A stretch of 64,000 bases of DNA from Rostratula benghalensis (taxonomy: Eukaryota > Chordata > Aves > Charadriiformes > Rostratulidae), in contig VXAI01000164.1 of NCBI GenBank assembly GCA_013399305.1, forward strand, positions 567,178 to 631,177. Direction: 5' to 3'. Both the position numbers and the translations under genes were made by a program. Below the pieces are notes generated by a model. It saw only the letters and a program-made list of their open reading frames with translations, was not told where the DNA came from and made no database searches. Of this stretch, positions 46,831 through 59,978 are shown piece by piece (within the stretch, counting starts at the first letter, position 1; each line of letters starts with the position of its first letter).

Positions 46831-49800
46831 GTGAAGGAGACTAACTTCATCCCAGTGAGACTAACCCAGTCTCTCCATATACCCATTACAGTCAGTGGGG
46901 CAGGATGCTCCACTGAGGAGAAATTCAGAGCTGGAGCAATTCAGAATTGCAATTGCTCCTCTACTTCCCTTGACCACAGATAAGTTTTGTGCATCTCATT
47001 CTCTGAAGGGAAGCTTAAAACAAACCAAAAGGGACACTGGCATACACTTCAGCAGAGAGACAGATGTTAGTAGGAGAACATTTTTGCATTTGCAGAAGTA
47101 AAGGCACTTCCAGTCTGTGACATAAGGGCAGAGGCCCCCCTGCATCTCCGGTATCCAAGCAGAGGCAAGGATTTACCTTGGCTGATTTTTTACCTTGGCT
47201 GATTTACTCTCAGCAGCATGAGTACATCTTTTCCATAGCTTCATGTTCCACCAATTATATCAGCAAAACAACTCTAGGACATCATTGCTTCCGTGGATTC
47301 TTTTTTCCCCTAAAAGAAAGCTGTTTTGTTTTTACAGCACCTGTCTAAATGGAAAATCTGACAACAATTTGGGCAGCTGAAGATGTCTCAAGAGAAGCAT
47401 CACTCCCTATCTCAAGGGCAGCATTGCTTGTAATGCACATGATGGATTTCTTCAGACTGTGCCAAGAGAGATGGCAAAAGAAAAAAAAAAAAAGCTTCTC
47501 CAACACAAGAGACAGAAAAATTTGCTGGATTTCTGTTCCAACCACTGACTGTGTTCAGAATACAGTTGTGTCACCATGCCAGCTAACCACCTTGGACAGT
47601 CCTCTGTGATAGTCTATCAGTGTATTGAGCTCCTACATGGGGGAAAGCGGTCAGCCTGGGACTTAGCTACTCTGTGCCAGAGCACTGAAAGCTGGTGAGT
47701 GTCCAAGATCTCATCATCACCTTTGAGGACTTTGTTAGCAACTGCATTTCAGGAGCATGGGAAGTTCTTGCTGTGCGTCTCCTTACCCTCATGACGACTA
47801 CTGAATGTGAAGAAAGGCAGCTAAATAAAGAAAACTGAAGGACTCTCTGCAAAGTGAGATTTGTGACCTTTTCAGTCTTTTTCTCTCTACAGAACATGCT
47901 TTCATTGTCTGTTTTCACCAGCTGCATGCCATTGTGTACAGAACGGGGGAGAACATTTTGACCCAATCCTCCAAAAATGAGAGTTGCTCTGACCAGATTA
48001 AGCACCGACTGTGTTGATGTAAGGGAACATGCGTCTTCAAATGCACTTGATACCAACATTGTTTTTGACCAAATGTTCCACTGAAAAGGGGACTTCCACT
48101 TTTGACAGAAGCCAGTGCATACCATGTGAAAGAACAGGCTGTGGAAGTCTGACTGACTAAAAATAGCGGTCTTGGCTATGTTAACATCAGGTTACCTGGA
48201 TTTACCCTTTTCAGGTTGAAACAAAAACTCTGGTCAAGCTCTGCTCGCTTGAGTTGGTCTTTATTTAAAGCACTCCCCTGTGGCTTCCAGGGAGAATTAT
48301 AACCTGAAATTTAACTGAACCTCTCTTTATGTCCCATCCCTACACACACACAAAAAAAAAAAAGTTCAGACTGTATCACTGTATTGTCCATGAATGCCCA
48401 GAAAGCCAAGGACTGCAGATTTCTTCTGCCAGTATCCATGGCTTGCTGGTTGAGCCCTGAGCCAGCCAAGAACACCTGGTTGGGAACAACAAAGCAGTCA
48501 ACTTTGCTGATGGCATAAGGTTTTGAAGGAGGAAGAATCTATACTAACTCTCTTGCCTAGGTGGGGCAGCCTCACCAGTCTTGTCACAAGAGGAGTGGGG
48601 ATAGTGATTTTAAACTGAGCCCTGGAAACACTTGGCTTCTCCTACACCAGTTACTAGACTAAAATTCTACCATTTCTGTAAGTCACAGACTTGTTTGTCC
48701 TAGCTCTGCAGGGGGTGAGGCATTCCAGCGTCAACAGTGAGACAGGACATATTTTTCATATCAAGATCGGCTTTCAAATCCCACACAAGTGAAGTTAAAA
48801 TTTTTGTTGTCCTGTTTTCCTGTGATGCAGAATCCAGGGCCATTTGGCAATAGCCCAATTAGCTTTTGTTGAAGCAATACTCTCAAGCAGACTCAGACTG
48901 TATCACTGCTGCACCAGGATTGTGTGGGAGGCTTGCACAGGATCAGCCTTCCCAGCACTTAAGAGAAGAGACAGTTCAGCTCTCCTGGTGCAGTCTAGGC
49001 TTCCTCACCCATTTGAACAGGATAGGGAAAAATGGGATTTTGTTGTTTTGGGGTGGTTTGGTTTTGTTTTGTTTAAAAAAAAAAAAAAAAGCCAAGCTGC
49101 AGCTGAGTAATTAAGCTCCTGTTTAGATTGTAAGTAACTGTATACAATTGTGGTTTTCAAAAGACATTTTATCATTGACAAAAGAGTATATTGCATATTT
49201 TATAATCTTCAATGTCTGTGAAAAATACTGTTTTATTTATTAATTTCACTTTTGTCCTCCGTTGCCTTCCAATCTGTAACTGTAACATACCCCATCTGGT
49301 AGGGCATTTACCTCACAGCATTTGTCAGATAAGATTACTGAAGACCCCTAAATTACTTTAAACATCAGCCTTTCCTTGTCTTCTCTCATGTACGTTAATC
49401 TAGATGTTGAATATTTTCTTGAGTCCCTATATAGTCTTCAGTGAACCCTAAAGGGAATTTGCTTGAAGGAAAAAAAGCATGCAAGTTTGCAAACACCTTA
49501 AAAATGCAAACATCTGTGTGGATGTGGTCACCATTTCCTAGTGGTTCAGTTACAAGTTCTGGAGACGTTTCCTCACTGTCTGTCACGTGAAGCAGTTTTA
49601 CTCAACCTCTTTGGTGCTGCTGTAACTGACAAAAACCTTTTCTAAAAACAGTTTTCTTCTTTTATATTCTGCAACTGCAAAAAGTTGTAACCGGTTGGAG
49701 ATGTAAGTGACCTAGCAGTTATTTTGCAGTATGTTGTTAAGCTAATTTAGACTGGTTGGATTTTCTTACTTCTGGACTACTTCATGGTACATAGTGAGCA

Positions 49801-50384
49801 CATTTAAAACACAACAGCCTGCTCTTGCAAAATCCATGCTTTCAATTGGTTTTGTTTTCCAGTTATTTTTGAAGGCAAATAAATCCCAGATGACAATTGT
49901 TTGTTACTATTTGAATTTTGTAATAACAGAGGTTTTCTCATCATGTACAGGTTTACATTTTAAATAAAATCCATTCATTCTTCTGGAGGTTTCACTAAAT
50001 TTATCAGCAAGTAAAGACAAGTCACTCTATACTATTGTCCCTAACCAAAGCAGCAGTTCTACTTTCAGCCACATCCCTCAAAGCATACGAGTGCTCCTTT
50101 GCTAAGCCCTCAAATGAGTGGAGATCAACGTCACACAGACTTGACAAGCTTTGTTCTATTTTGGATCACACAACAAAATACCTTGAACAAACTCAATGAA
50201 AACCATGTGGTAGCCTGAAGAGATCATTAAGCCTTGGCTGATGCATCTTTTTCTCATCCAATTTAACAACCCCTAGCAAAAGTACAACAGAGATTCCCAC
50301 TTACGGAGCTGACAACTTACTGCACTGTCCCAGAGTGGTGTTGCACTTGGGCATCCGCCTCCCTCTGGCTTCCTTCATTGAAAA
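46831..50384. other. Intergenic DNA, no gene seen
   Basis: AT-rich, with short unrecognised frames and homopolymer A runs (47,479-47,494 and 49,075-49,090). A 17-base tandem duplication lies at 47,172-47,205. Confidence 0.6.
47172..47205. repeat. Tandem duplication, 17-base unit
   Basis: TTACCTTGGCTGATTT occurs twice in direct tandem, with a 17-base period, inside unique sequence. This is a simple local duplication. Confidence 0.85.
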
Positions 50385-50513
50385 TAGAATCAGAGAAGCG
50401 CCTAGGTTGGAAGGGACCTCAAAGATCATCAAATCCAACTGTTAACCTTACACTGCCAAAACCACCACTAAACCACACCTAAGCACCATGTCTACCTGTC
50501 TTTTTAAACACCT
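50385..50513 (-). mobile_element. CR1 LINE 3' tail, minus strand
   Basis: Begins TAGAATCAGAGAAGCG and reads CTAGGTTGGAAGGGACCTC, AAGATCATCAAATCCAACTG, then AAACACCTC, the reverse complement of the CR1 3' end. It is 5'-truncated at about 50,513. Confidence 0.9.
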
Positions 50514-53500
50514 CACATGAACTGCATGTCCCAAGCAACTTAAACACACACACAGGAAAGCACCGCTTGATGCTTTGTGGGAAGACTCTAAGAAATGGGC
50601 TCACTTTCACAGAAAAGCGAAAGGCTTTCGTTGTGGCATGGCTGGTAAACCACAGATGGAAAGTCCCAAGAGAGAACATGTGTTTCTACTTAGTGGTCTG
50701 AATCCATCCATCCTGTAGTCAAATTCATTATTTAAATCTTTTCACCTGTGAGAGCTGAAATTTTTCTTTTGCTCAAAAATGCATTCATTTTCTTATACCT
50801 CAACAACCCTGACTCCAAACACTTATCTCAATAGTCCCCCATACTATGTCTAGGAAACTTTATTAGTTGCTTTTCCAAATTGCAAATTGTAGCAAATATT
50901 GTTTTCCAAATTGTAGCAAATATACGCAAAAGGTCACATTGCCTCATGAGGATAATCTCTCTAACCTCTCTCTTTTCCAGGGCAAAAGAAACTGTTCTAA
51001 AGAATAACTGAGTGATTCAACTCCAGAGGAAGAGGAACACATACTGTAGAACTTAGTTAGCCTCTTGGCACTCCTCCTGTTGATGTGTGATGTGGCATTA
51101 GTACCTTCACCACGGTCATTGGCTGATACAGCATGAAATCATTGTAAACTGGTCCCCATCTGGGAAATTATAAAAAGCACCCCGCATGTTCTTGAGGTGA
51201 CCTCCTCTGCATCTGGTAGCCCAGGGAACCACAAGCCACAGACCAGTAGCCTCTGTCTTGTTCATCTTCCACGGCACACTTACATGACAACATGTTAATT
51301 TGTACAGTTGCCTTCTAACATGAGAAAAATGCTTCCAGCATCTCATGTGTTAGCAGCACTGCTAATAAGCATAAGTAACATATCCGAACCAATGCCCCCA
51401 TTGCTGCAAAACACAAGGCCTTGGAAACTACTCATGACCTTACTCTTAGTCAACAAACTCAAGTACTTTGTTAGGAAAGAGCCTGTCTCCTATTTTAGTC
51501 TAGCACAAAAAATTGCTTTGTATAGATAGATGATCTTATATCAAACAGAGGCTTAAGTCTGACCTTCCAACTTACCCAAAATAGGTCCCAACAGTTTAGT
51601 AATAAAATACTAATTTGTTTTCCTGTGATTCCAAGAGGTACGGCTTGGAGCCATTTTATATTTTGAAAACTTGGACATGGAAGTCACATGCTCAGGGTCA
51701 CAAAAGGCTGACTTGGTGCTTGAACTCACATCTCCAGCCTGCAGAGACCTTCTTTTCTCCTTTCACTTGCTGAACTGTAAAGTCTACTTCTGTGCAGCGC
51801 ATTCACCCCAGTAGACACCATACGTCAACAGAAGCTGTTTGCTATTTTTGGATAGGATTGTATATAAACTGCGAGACTATAATTTTGTATCTATTGAACA
51901 GAAAGTCTGCCCCTAAAAATATTGGAAAGAGGAAAAAGATGACAAAATGTCTTTCAGTTGAGACCAGAAGGCTTTTAAGAATGTGTCAGTAAGAAGCAAC
52001 CCTAATGCAGCCATAGCACATACAGAGAGTGAGTAGCACATACAGAGAGTGAGTGCTAACATTTCTTTCTTAATTTCTTCTGTCACATCATTCTTCTTAC
52101 GAGGCTGTGAATAGTTTCAAAACAAAATCTGGTTTGCTTGCAAAAACTTCTTTTCCACAGCACCATGGTGGACTAGAGGCAATTCTATTCCTCTCAATCT
52201 CTTCATCAGTCAGACTAACCACTATCATTTTGCCTAACTTCTGAAATATATCACTACTGCAGTCACAGTAGCTGAGAAGAGGTCAAAGGATAAAAGGCAT
52301 TAAATGTCAACCTTATTATCCAGCTCAGATTTTCAAATAAATGCCCAGGGACATTGGGCAACTATGTCAGAAAAATAGTCCTATCATAAACCCGGTCTTT
52401 TAAAGCTCATTGTTTGGTTTTACATATGAATGCTAATATTTTCCTATCTATCTGGCACTATCTGTATCACAGAGGGTTGCTGTCTTAGCTGAGGTACGTT
52501 ACTGAATTCTTTTGCCAGAATTGTGAGACAACTCCAGCCCTGTGTTGGTTCCTGGTCTCCTGAATGAGGTGACAGGATTGGTCAGATAATTACTGTCTTT
52601 TCCAGGGAAATTTATTGACTATTTCCACACAGGATGAAGCAGGAAGCCAACATTCCGGAAAGGTCTCTCAGACTTCTGGGATGTGGTTCACATGAGAAGC
52701 ACGCTCAAAAAACTGAAGGGCTGGAGAAGCAGGGGAAGTGGCTATGGAAAAAGGTGAGTCTCCAGGCGTGCCAAGCCAGGGTGAGCCACCATACCAAGTC
52801 TCTACTCGGCAGGTAAGCACCTGATCAGGAGTCCTGGCACACCAGGGCACAGCTCAGCTCTGAGGACTAAGTGCCTATGGCCAGAAAAAAGAGAAAAAAA
52901 TAAATAAAAAGAACCCCAAACTCTACACATCTGTTCTGTTTAACTTCAGATTATTTTGTATATTTCATTTTTTATTAATACCATAAGGCAGACATTGGCC
53001 TGTGAAGATATTTCTTATGCAACAGTTTGATCCAGCTGAGAGTAGGAACAAGAAAGAGTTTTTAATCTGCTCCAGCCCACTGACACTCCATCAGTCCTCT
53101 GGAGAATAAAGCTCTGTGTAGGAATTTTTTTATTTTTATTTTGAAAAAAAGCCCTTCAGAGAAGCTTGTATTAACAAATGCATGCTCTAGGTGGCTAGAA
53201 TTATCAACCATGAAAGCCACCAGGCATGTACATAGTGAGCCAGTGTCTTTCATTAATGTTTTGGCGATGTGGCAACTGCCGTCGGGCTTCATACAATGTG
53301 TTTTAGCTTCACTTTTGAGCAATTCCTATTGCATCATATCTGGATAGAAAATTATTTCTAAACAACAAACAAAGCCCATCAAACAGTTTTTTTAGAAACA
53401 GAAAACTTGGCAAAAGAAATCCACCAATTTCTGCAGCTGCATTTACTGCATTGGTAGGCCTTCAAGTTTTGTGAAACAGTAGTAGGTATTCCACGTATCT

Positions 53501-56319
53501 AATACTTCTCCTGGTAGGAACCAACTTTTGCATTAAAACTGGTTTTAACAGCCCCAGGCTGGAGCACCCCATAACCACATGGGATCCTAGGCACAGAGGT
53601 GTGCCCTCACCTGCATACTTTTCAGAAGTTTTAGGGGTGGAGTTGGACACCAGGGGAGGAGAGGAATTTTGTTTTTTGTTTTTATTTTAGTCTCTAGGCA
53701 ATGCTGCTCCAGACAGCTTGGAGAAACCACTGAACTCACACACCTAGGCAGAAGCCAGGTAAAGGTCTGCTTTGAAGCTGGAAATGGACACTAACCCTCT
53801 GCTGTGGAGGTCTGGCTTTACAGCCCAATGTATTGGAGCAATACATTGCTCACTACGTGTTTTATAAAGCACACTATAATCTTTATCATCACATAGCCAG
53901 GCACTGGCATGGCATAGAGTGCTCAGCCTGGAAATCATTGTGTAATGCACCTCTGCCAGCTGGGAACTCCAAGCAAGCAGTCAAGTACAATTGCACAGAG
54001 GTAAACACAACAGAGCATCAGACTAAAGCGTATCTGAATGGAGATAAAGTGCAATGGAGTAGCCCATCAAATGCAGGGCAGATTTTGCAAGTTGAGCGGG
54101 AAAGCACATGGTTTCTGCAAGGAACACCTGCCCTTGTTTGAGCAGTAGGACTGCCACAGACTGAATGCAAACACAATCCCAATGTCACTGCTGTCATTCA
54201 GACTATTTTACTTTTCAGGGAGGAAAGATCTGTATCCTATATCTCTACCACACCCCAACATGTCAAAGCTAGTGTGACTGCTTACTGCCAAGACAGCACA
54301 TACTTGGTCTGCCCACTTCAGTTACTGTTCCCCGTAGTCTGGCAGAGCACAAGCAACTTAATTACACAGGCAGATACTAGAGCCTGCCTGAGTTTTCACA
54401 CTAGCAAGAGTTGTGCTTGCTCTCAGGAAGCTTAGCTAAGAAAAAAAATTAAAAAAAAAAAAATTAAAAATGTATATATAATCAATACTTTCTTTCTAGG
54501 TGAAATCCAGGAAGAGATCTGGAGAGTTATGCTTCCCCAGTCACAAAGTCTCTCCTTAGTCTGCTCTCTATATAGGTCACAGCTGCAGAGCGGGTGTTGG
54601 GCTACAAGGGTCTTTGGACACTCAAAGCACAGTATCTGGTGCCAAACTAAACAGTTTTCCCACTCTTAGACCCATTTCTGATAGGTTAGGGGTAAAGGAC
54701 TGCAGATAGTGCCTGGAAAAAGGGCACTTTAATTGCTAGTAGTATTTACAAAGTATAACCTTCCAGAAACAAAAAACCCTCTGGGGAGGACAAAAAAAGA
54801 AAAAAACACCAAAAGGAAATCCCAGCAAAAGTGGCTGGAGCTGCAGAACTATATTCAGTAAAGCTCAAATTTCATCAAGACTGGAAATGGGAGTTCCTTT
54901 GCCCCTGTGACTGGAGCACTCTGCATAGGAGCAGGCCACTGCAAGAACAGGAGCTCCACTGGGTGAGGATTTAAACCAGGGTATTTTGTCTCAACATACA
55001 TGAACTGTTCTTCAGTCAACCTTGGTTGGGATCTCTCTTTTAGAAAAGTTGTGAACCAAGCTGTCCCAGTGATCAAAGATAAAAAACAAATTGTATGTCC
55101 TAAGAAAAGTGTTATGATACATTTAGCCTTGGCCTCACACAAGGTAAGCAAGGCTGGGGACATTCAATCCACTGTGGCTGTCAGCAGTCGTGTAAGACAC
55201 GGGTGGCAGACAGGTCTCAAGGTTGGTATGCAGACTTCGATCAGCAGGCAGGGCAGAAAACAGATTTAGAATAACACTGAGCTGACAGCCTTCCTGGAAA
55301 TCAGCCTAAAATATAAATTGCATGAATCATCCAGGCAGCTCCTCTTCCATGGTACGGAGTGGCAAACCAAACACATGCATTTTAGCAACTCAAAAATGAG
55401 ACCTAGAGGAAGAGGGTCACTTTTTGAGGGTTGTGTTCTAGGGTACAACAATTTCATTGCTTGTGTTTAGAAATGCGTGTATTAGGTTTGGCAAAACTCA
55501 CACAAGATACCACACAGTATATTTAGTGTGGCATACATTAAGCTACAGGGGTTTTCTGCTCTTGGATTTCATGTTCTCCCTGCTATGCCTAAATGAAAGA
55601 ACCAAGTCTATAATTAGCAATAGGCTGAGCAGTTGCATCTCTGAAGGATTGCAGATAGCATTACTGTGGCTATACTGAACCTCTAAAGTTCATACACCTG
55701 ATGGAGAGCTCAAGATGAGCATTCAGTGCTTGGCTTATACAGTCTGCAGAGACAGGGGGAAACCCAGTCACATCCCCAGATATTTTATTATAATTGCAAA
55801 TAAGCTGTTTGGAATGTGAAATATTTTTCAAAAGTTGGGTGTGCTCCTCATGCATTTCTAGACAGGTCCTAGACATTCTAGACAATTGCCAAACACGTCC
55901 CATGCCAACAAGACCAGACTCCCCACCACCCGTTCAGCTTTCCACCCTAGGCAGGCTTATGAGCCCTTAGAGTCCTACAGGGTAGAACAGTATAACTCTG
56001 GCTGTAATGGTGGAAAGAAGATAAAGTGGCTGAGAAAGATATCAGAGACTTGCACCCTTTGAGATGTGCCAGAGTCTAGCACATCTAGCACAGAGAGACA
56101 AAATGCAACAAAATGTTTTCTCACTGAATCGCTCAGAGGGCTGGAGAGGTGGGACAGCACCAGGACAGCTGAGACATTGACTGTACAACCAGGGGGTGAG
56201 TTAAGCCTGTGATGACAGTTCATTCACCACAAGGATCTGCCAAACACCAACCAGGATCCCCTTGCTGCAGCAAGAGTGGGTGTCCTTGCCCAAATTACTC
56301 AGCCACTGCCCTGCTCAGC
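50514..56319. other. Intergenic DNA, no gene confirmed
   Basis: Mostly AT-rich with short frames. It contains partial tandem repeats near 50,869-50,922, a 20-base tandem duplication at 52,014-52,053, A/T homopolymers at 54,440-54,480, and an exon-like segment at 52,606-52,753 that is not open in any frame throughout. No protein family recognised. Confidence 0.55.
52014..52053. repeat. Tandem duplication, 20-base unit
   Basis: Unit TAGCACATACAGAGAGTGAG occurs twice with no mismatch. A perfect short duplication in intergenic DNA points to a recent event. Confidence 0.9.
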
Positions 56320-56875
56320 TAACCAGGCAGGCCAGCCCATGCCCTTTTGTCTAGTTTTGAGAAAAGGAGGCTGAGGGGTTGCTCCCTACAGTTTCTTGAG
56401 AAGGGGAATTGGAGAGGGAAGGCCTGAACTCTTCTTCCTGGTATCCTGTGACAGGACACATGGGAATGGCTCAAAGCTGCCCCAGTCAACAGACTCTCCA
56501 GCAAAGTGGTCATGGCAGCCTGCCTGTCAGAGGAGGAGCACCTGGGCAACACAGTCACATGGTTTAGTTTTAGGTAGCCCTGCAAGGACCAGGGAGCTGG
56601 ACTTGATGATCCTTATGGGTCCCTTGTGACTTGATATGTTCTTATTCTAGGGGAGGTTCTGACTTAATACAAGGAAACATTTCTTTACCAAAAGGGTAGT
56701 CAAACCCTAGAACAAGCTTCATCAATAGATGGGTGATGCCCCAACACTGTCAGTGTTTAAAAAGGATTTGGAGAACACCCTTAAGATCATGCTTTGAGTT
56801 TTGATCAGCCCTGAACTGGTCATGCTGTTGGACTACACAATCCTTGTAGGTCCAGCTGAACTATTGTATTCTAGG
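56320..56875 (+). mobile_element. CR1 LINE 3' half, interrupted by a second CR1
   Basis: The outer element starts with GAGAAAAGGAGGCTGAGGGG, follows the CR1 3' region to AAAGCTGCCCCAG at 56,485, then resumes at GGGAGGTTCTGAC at 56,651. It continues through ACATTTCTTTACCAAAAGGG and GGACTACACAATCCTTGTAGG to a terminal ATTGTATTCTAG. The join matches uninterrupted CR1 text, so the intervening 165 bases are an insertion. Confidence 0.85.
56486..56650 (+). mobile_element. Inner CR1 tail nested in another CR1
   Basis: Contains GGTAGCCCTGCAAGGACCAG, GGAGCTGGACTTGATGATCC and TTATGGGTCCCTTGTGAC, then a degenerate terminus TTCTTATTCTAG. This is a different CR1 tail variant from its host. The first 20-40 bases of the insert are harder to assign. 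Confidence 0.75.
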
Positions 56876-58640
56876 TCTTATTTATGCTGAGAGGAAAGCA
56901 GAGAGATGTAAAGCAGTTTATGCTTTCAGCGCCTCCCAGTGCTTGCTGCTATTCCCTAGGAAAGCCCAGAAACCTCGTGGCAAATATAGTTTTGAACACC
57001 TTTGCAGAAAAGTAATGAATCCTCCCTCCCAAGTGTCTGAGATCCTGAGCACTCAGACAGACACCCAGTTCAGCGTAACCCTCTGCAAAGAGGGCAAAAA
57101 TGAATTCAGAAAGGAACAAGCATGTAACAGATCAGCCTAGAAGCTTTGTCACTTAAGGGATGAGTGACAAAAGTAGCAAAAGATCAGCTTCACTCTCATT
57201 CCCTTCTCACAGTGAAGCTACGTTTTTCTTCCCATTTCTGTTTCCACATTCAGGTCATTAGGCCTCAGCCATGTATGCTTATTTCTTGCCAAATATCTCA
57301 TATTGCCAGAGCTTAAAAGAACATTTCTCATCTTAGAGAGCAACACTGCTGACTGTTGCCTCTTCATTTGCACATACTTCTTCAATTATTGCTCTTCTAG
57401 TTGCGCCATGAAAGGACAAAAGCAGCTGCTCAAATGTTTTGAAAGCCAACATGAGTACTCATTGTTTCTTCATATCTCTGTTCTTATTCTGGGGTAAGAG
57501 TCCTAGCCACATAACATGAACAGACCACGTTACCTCAAACGAGCAGAAGCAAGTGAAGCCAGTCACCACCTGGAATGCTCCACACAGACTGAAAAGTCTC
57601 AGTCTACAGCCAAATCCCAAATAGCACCTGAAGTACACAGATCTCTAGTGCTCACCAGCCTGAAGAAGAAATAAGGTTTAGGAAAATGAAGTAGAGAAGA
57701 TGAGCATGGCAACCTACAGCTAGTCTATACTGCCTTACCTACAAAACCACACCTCACTATCTTGCTCAGAACAACAAATGAAGTGGAGTTTGCACTCTCC
57801 TTCTGAAGTGAGACTGATTAAGTCTTGTTATCAGATGAACCAGGTAATACAAACAAAGAGAAGTGCAAGGGAAGAAAAAACCTTGAGTTTTTCGATAACA
57901 CCAAATTAAGTCATCAGTTTTAATGATGAGCGTGACTTACTTTCTGTAGCACTCTGCCAGCAGGGTCAGAAGCCATTCTGACTATAAACAGAAGCGGAGG
58001 AAGAAACACAACTAAAAAAGGAACACAGCAATGTTACAACATGCTAACGTAGCACCAAAGGAAATTACACAGGTCCCTTGTCCAGGCTATGGCAGTACTT
58101 AACTGAACCCAAGTTTATATTCCAGATACTGGGGGTTAAGCTATACAAATTCTCCCTTCTTCCATCCATTTGCTTTTACATAGTGAAAAGTCTGGCTTTG
58201 ACTTTGGAAAACGTTCAATTCACAGTATTTGGAATTAGCAGATGCGTGGGCAACTGTGTTTTGTAACAAAGCTAGGAAGTGGTCTGAAGTGGATTGCTGT
58301 ATTTCATGGAAAAGATGACCGTATTTTGCTTCTGCTGGAAGCCTTTGAACAAACATGCAGAATGCTGCACTGAGGGGTAAAGGGGGAAGACGACAAAGGG
58401 AAGAAGAAAAAAAGCAAGCACATTAATGCCAACTAGAAGGAGCATGAAAAAAAGCTACTGACCATTTGAATGCCCCCAAACACTGAAATGAGCAACCCCA
58501 GGGAAAGAAAACCCACAAGACATTATGCAATGGACTGCAGTATACAAGGATTTGATGTCAGCTTGGTAGCTTGTCTCAACATATTTGCATCCTGTGTTTG
58601 GTCCACCCTAATCAATGTAAGAAAAAAAAAAAAACAAACC
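56876..58640. other. Intergenic DNA, no gene seen
   Basis: No recognised frame or element. An A13 run (58,622-58,634) directly precedes the next CR1. Confidence 0.6.
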
Positions 58641-59978
58641 AAGAGGCCTGTATGGGTGAACAAGGAGCTCCTGGAAAAACTCAGGCACAAAAAGGAAGCA
58701 CACAGAGTGTGGAAGCAAGGATAGATAATGTGGAAGGAGTAAAGAGACACTGTCTGAGCACACAGGAACGTGATTAAGAAAGCTAAAGTCCGCTTGGAAT
58801 TAGATCCAGTTCGTGATGTCAAAGACAACAAGAAAGACTTCTATATGTACATAGGAGACAAAAGGAAGGGAGGGCTAAGGAAAATGTGGGCCCACTGCCA
58901 AAGGGAACAGGGGACTTGGTTACATAGGACATGGAAGTGGCTGACACTGAATGCCTTCTTTTCTTGTCTTTACTAGCAAGGCAAGCCTTCAAGAATCCCA
59001 AGTACTGCCAAGTAGGCAAAGGCAGTGGATATTGTCTACTTAGACTTTTAATACTATCTTCCATATGGTCCTCATAGACAAGTTGATGAGGTACAGGCTG
59101 GATGAGCAAACAGTGAGGTGGATTGCACTCTGGCTGAACAGCCTGGCCCAGAGTGCTATCAGTAACACAATTTAGTTGGAGGCCAGTAACTAGCAGTGAG
59201 GGTCAGTACTGGGCCCAGTTCTGTTCAAGACCCTGGATGATGGGGCAGAGTGTACCCTCAGCAAGTTCACTGATGACACAAAACTGGGAGGAGTGGCTGA
59301 TAAGCCAGAGGGTTGTGCTGCCTTTCAGAGGGACCTCGACGGGATGGAATAATGCACTATAACAGGAACCTCATAAAGTTCAACAAGGAGAAGTGCAAAG
59401 TCCTGTACCTGGGGAGTAACAACCCCCCACATTAGCACATGCTGGGGGTCACATGGCTTGAAAGCACCTTTGTGGAAAAGGACCCTGGGGGTGTGCTACA
59501 AGTTGAATATAAGCCAGCAATGTGCCCTTGGAGCAGAGATGACTAATGGTATTCTGGGCTGCATTAAGCAAAGTATTGCCAGCAGGTGGTCCTTCCCTTC
59601 TTCTCAGCACTTGTGAAGACAGTTCTGTTCTCCCAGTACAAGAGAGATTAATCTACTGGAAAGAGTGCAGTGAAGGTCCAAAAAGATGAATAAGCAGGAG
59701 TATTACTTCTGTGGGGAAGGCTGAGATAACTGGGACTGTTCAGCCTGGAGAAGAGAAGGCTCAGGTGGGATCTTATGAATGTATATAAATACCTCAAAGG
59801 AAGATGCAAAGCAAATGGAGCCAGACTCTCTTCAGTTGTGCCCAATGACAGGATGTGATGGTCAGACACACACAGAGGAGTCTCTGTCTGAAGATCAAGC
59901 AGGTAGTCCTGCTTGAGCAGGGGGAGTTGGACCAGATCTCATCAAGAAGCCTCTTCCAACACCCAATATTCTGTGATG
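58641..59978 (+). mobile_element. CR1 LINE fragment with internal deletion
   Basis: Opens in the region before the RT domain (VWVNKELLEKLRHKKEAHR, then a DVKDNKKDFYMYIGDKR stretch). It passes a TAGACTTT-type RT block near 59,035-59,050 and the [19 protein letters not shown] near 59,270, then reads to a full 3' end (CCTCTTCCAACACCCAATATTCTGTGATG). Between about 58,985 and 59,030 much of the RT domain is missing, and frames are broken throughout. It is inactive. It is longer than the tails elsewhere and keeps its natural 3' terminus, unlike the copy at 16.4 kb. Confidence 0.93.
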
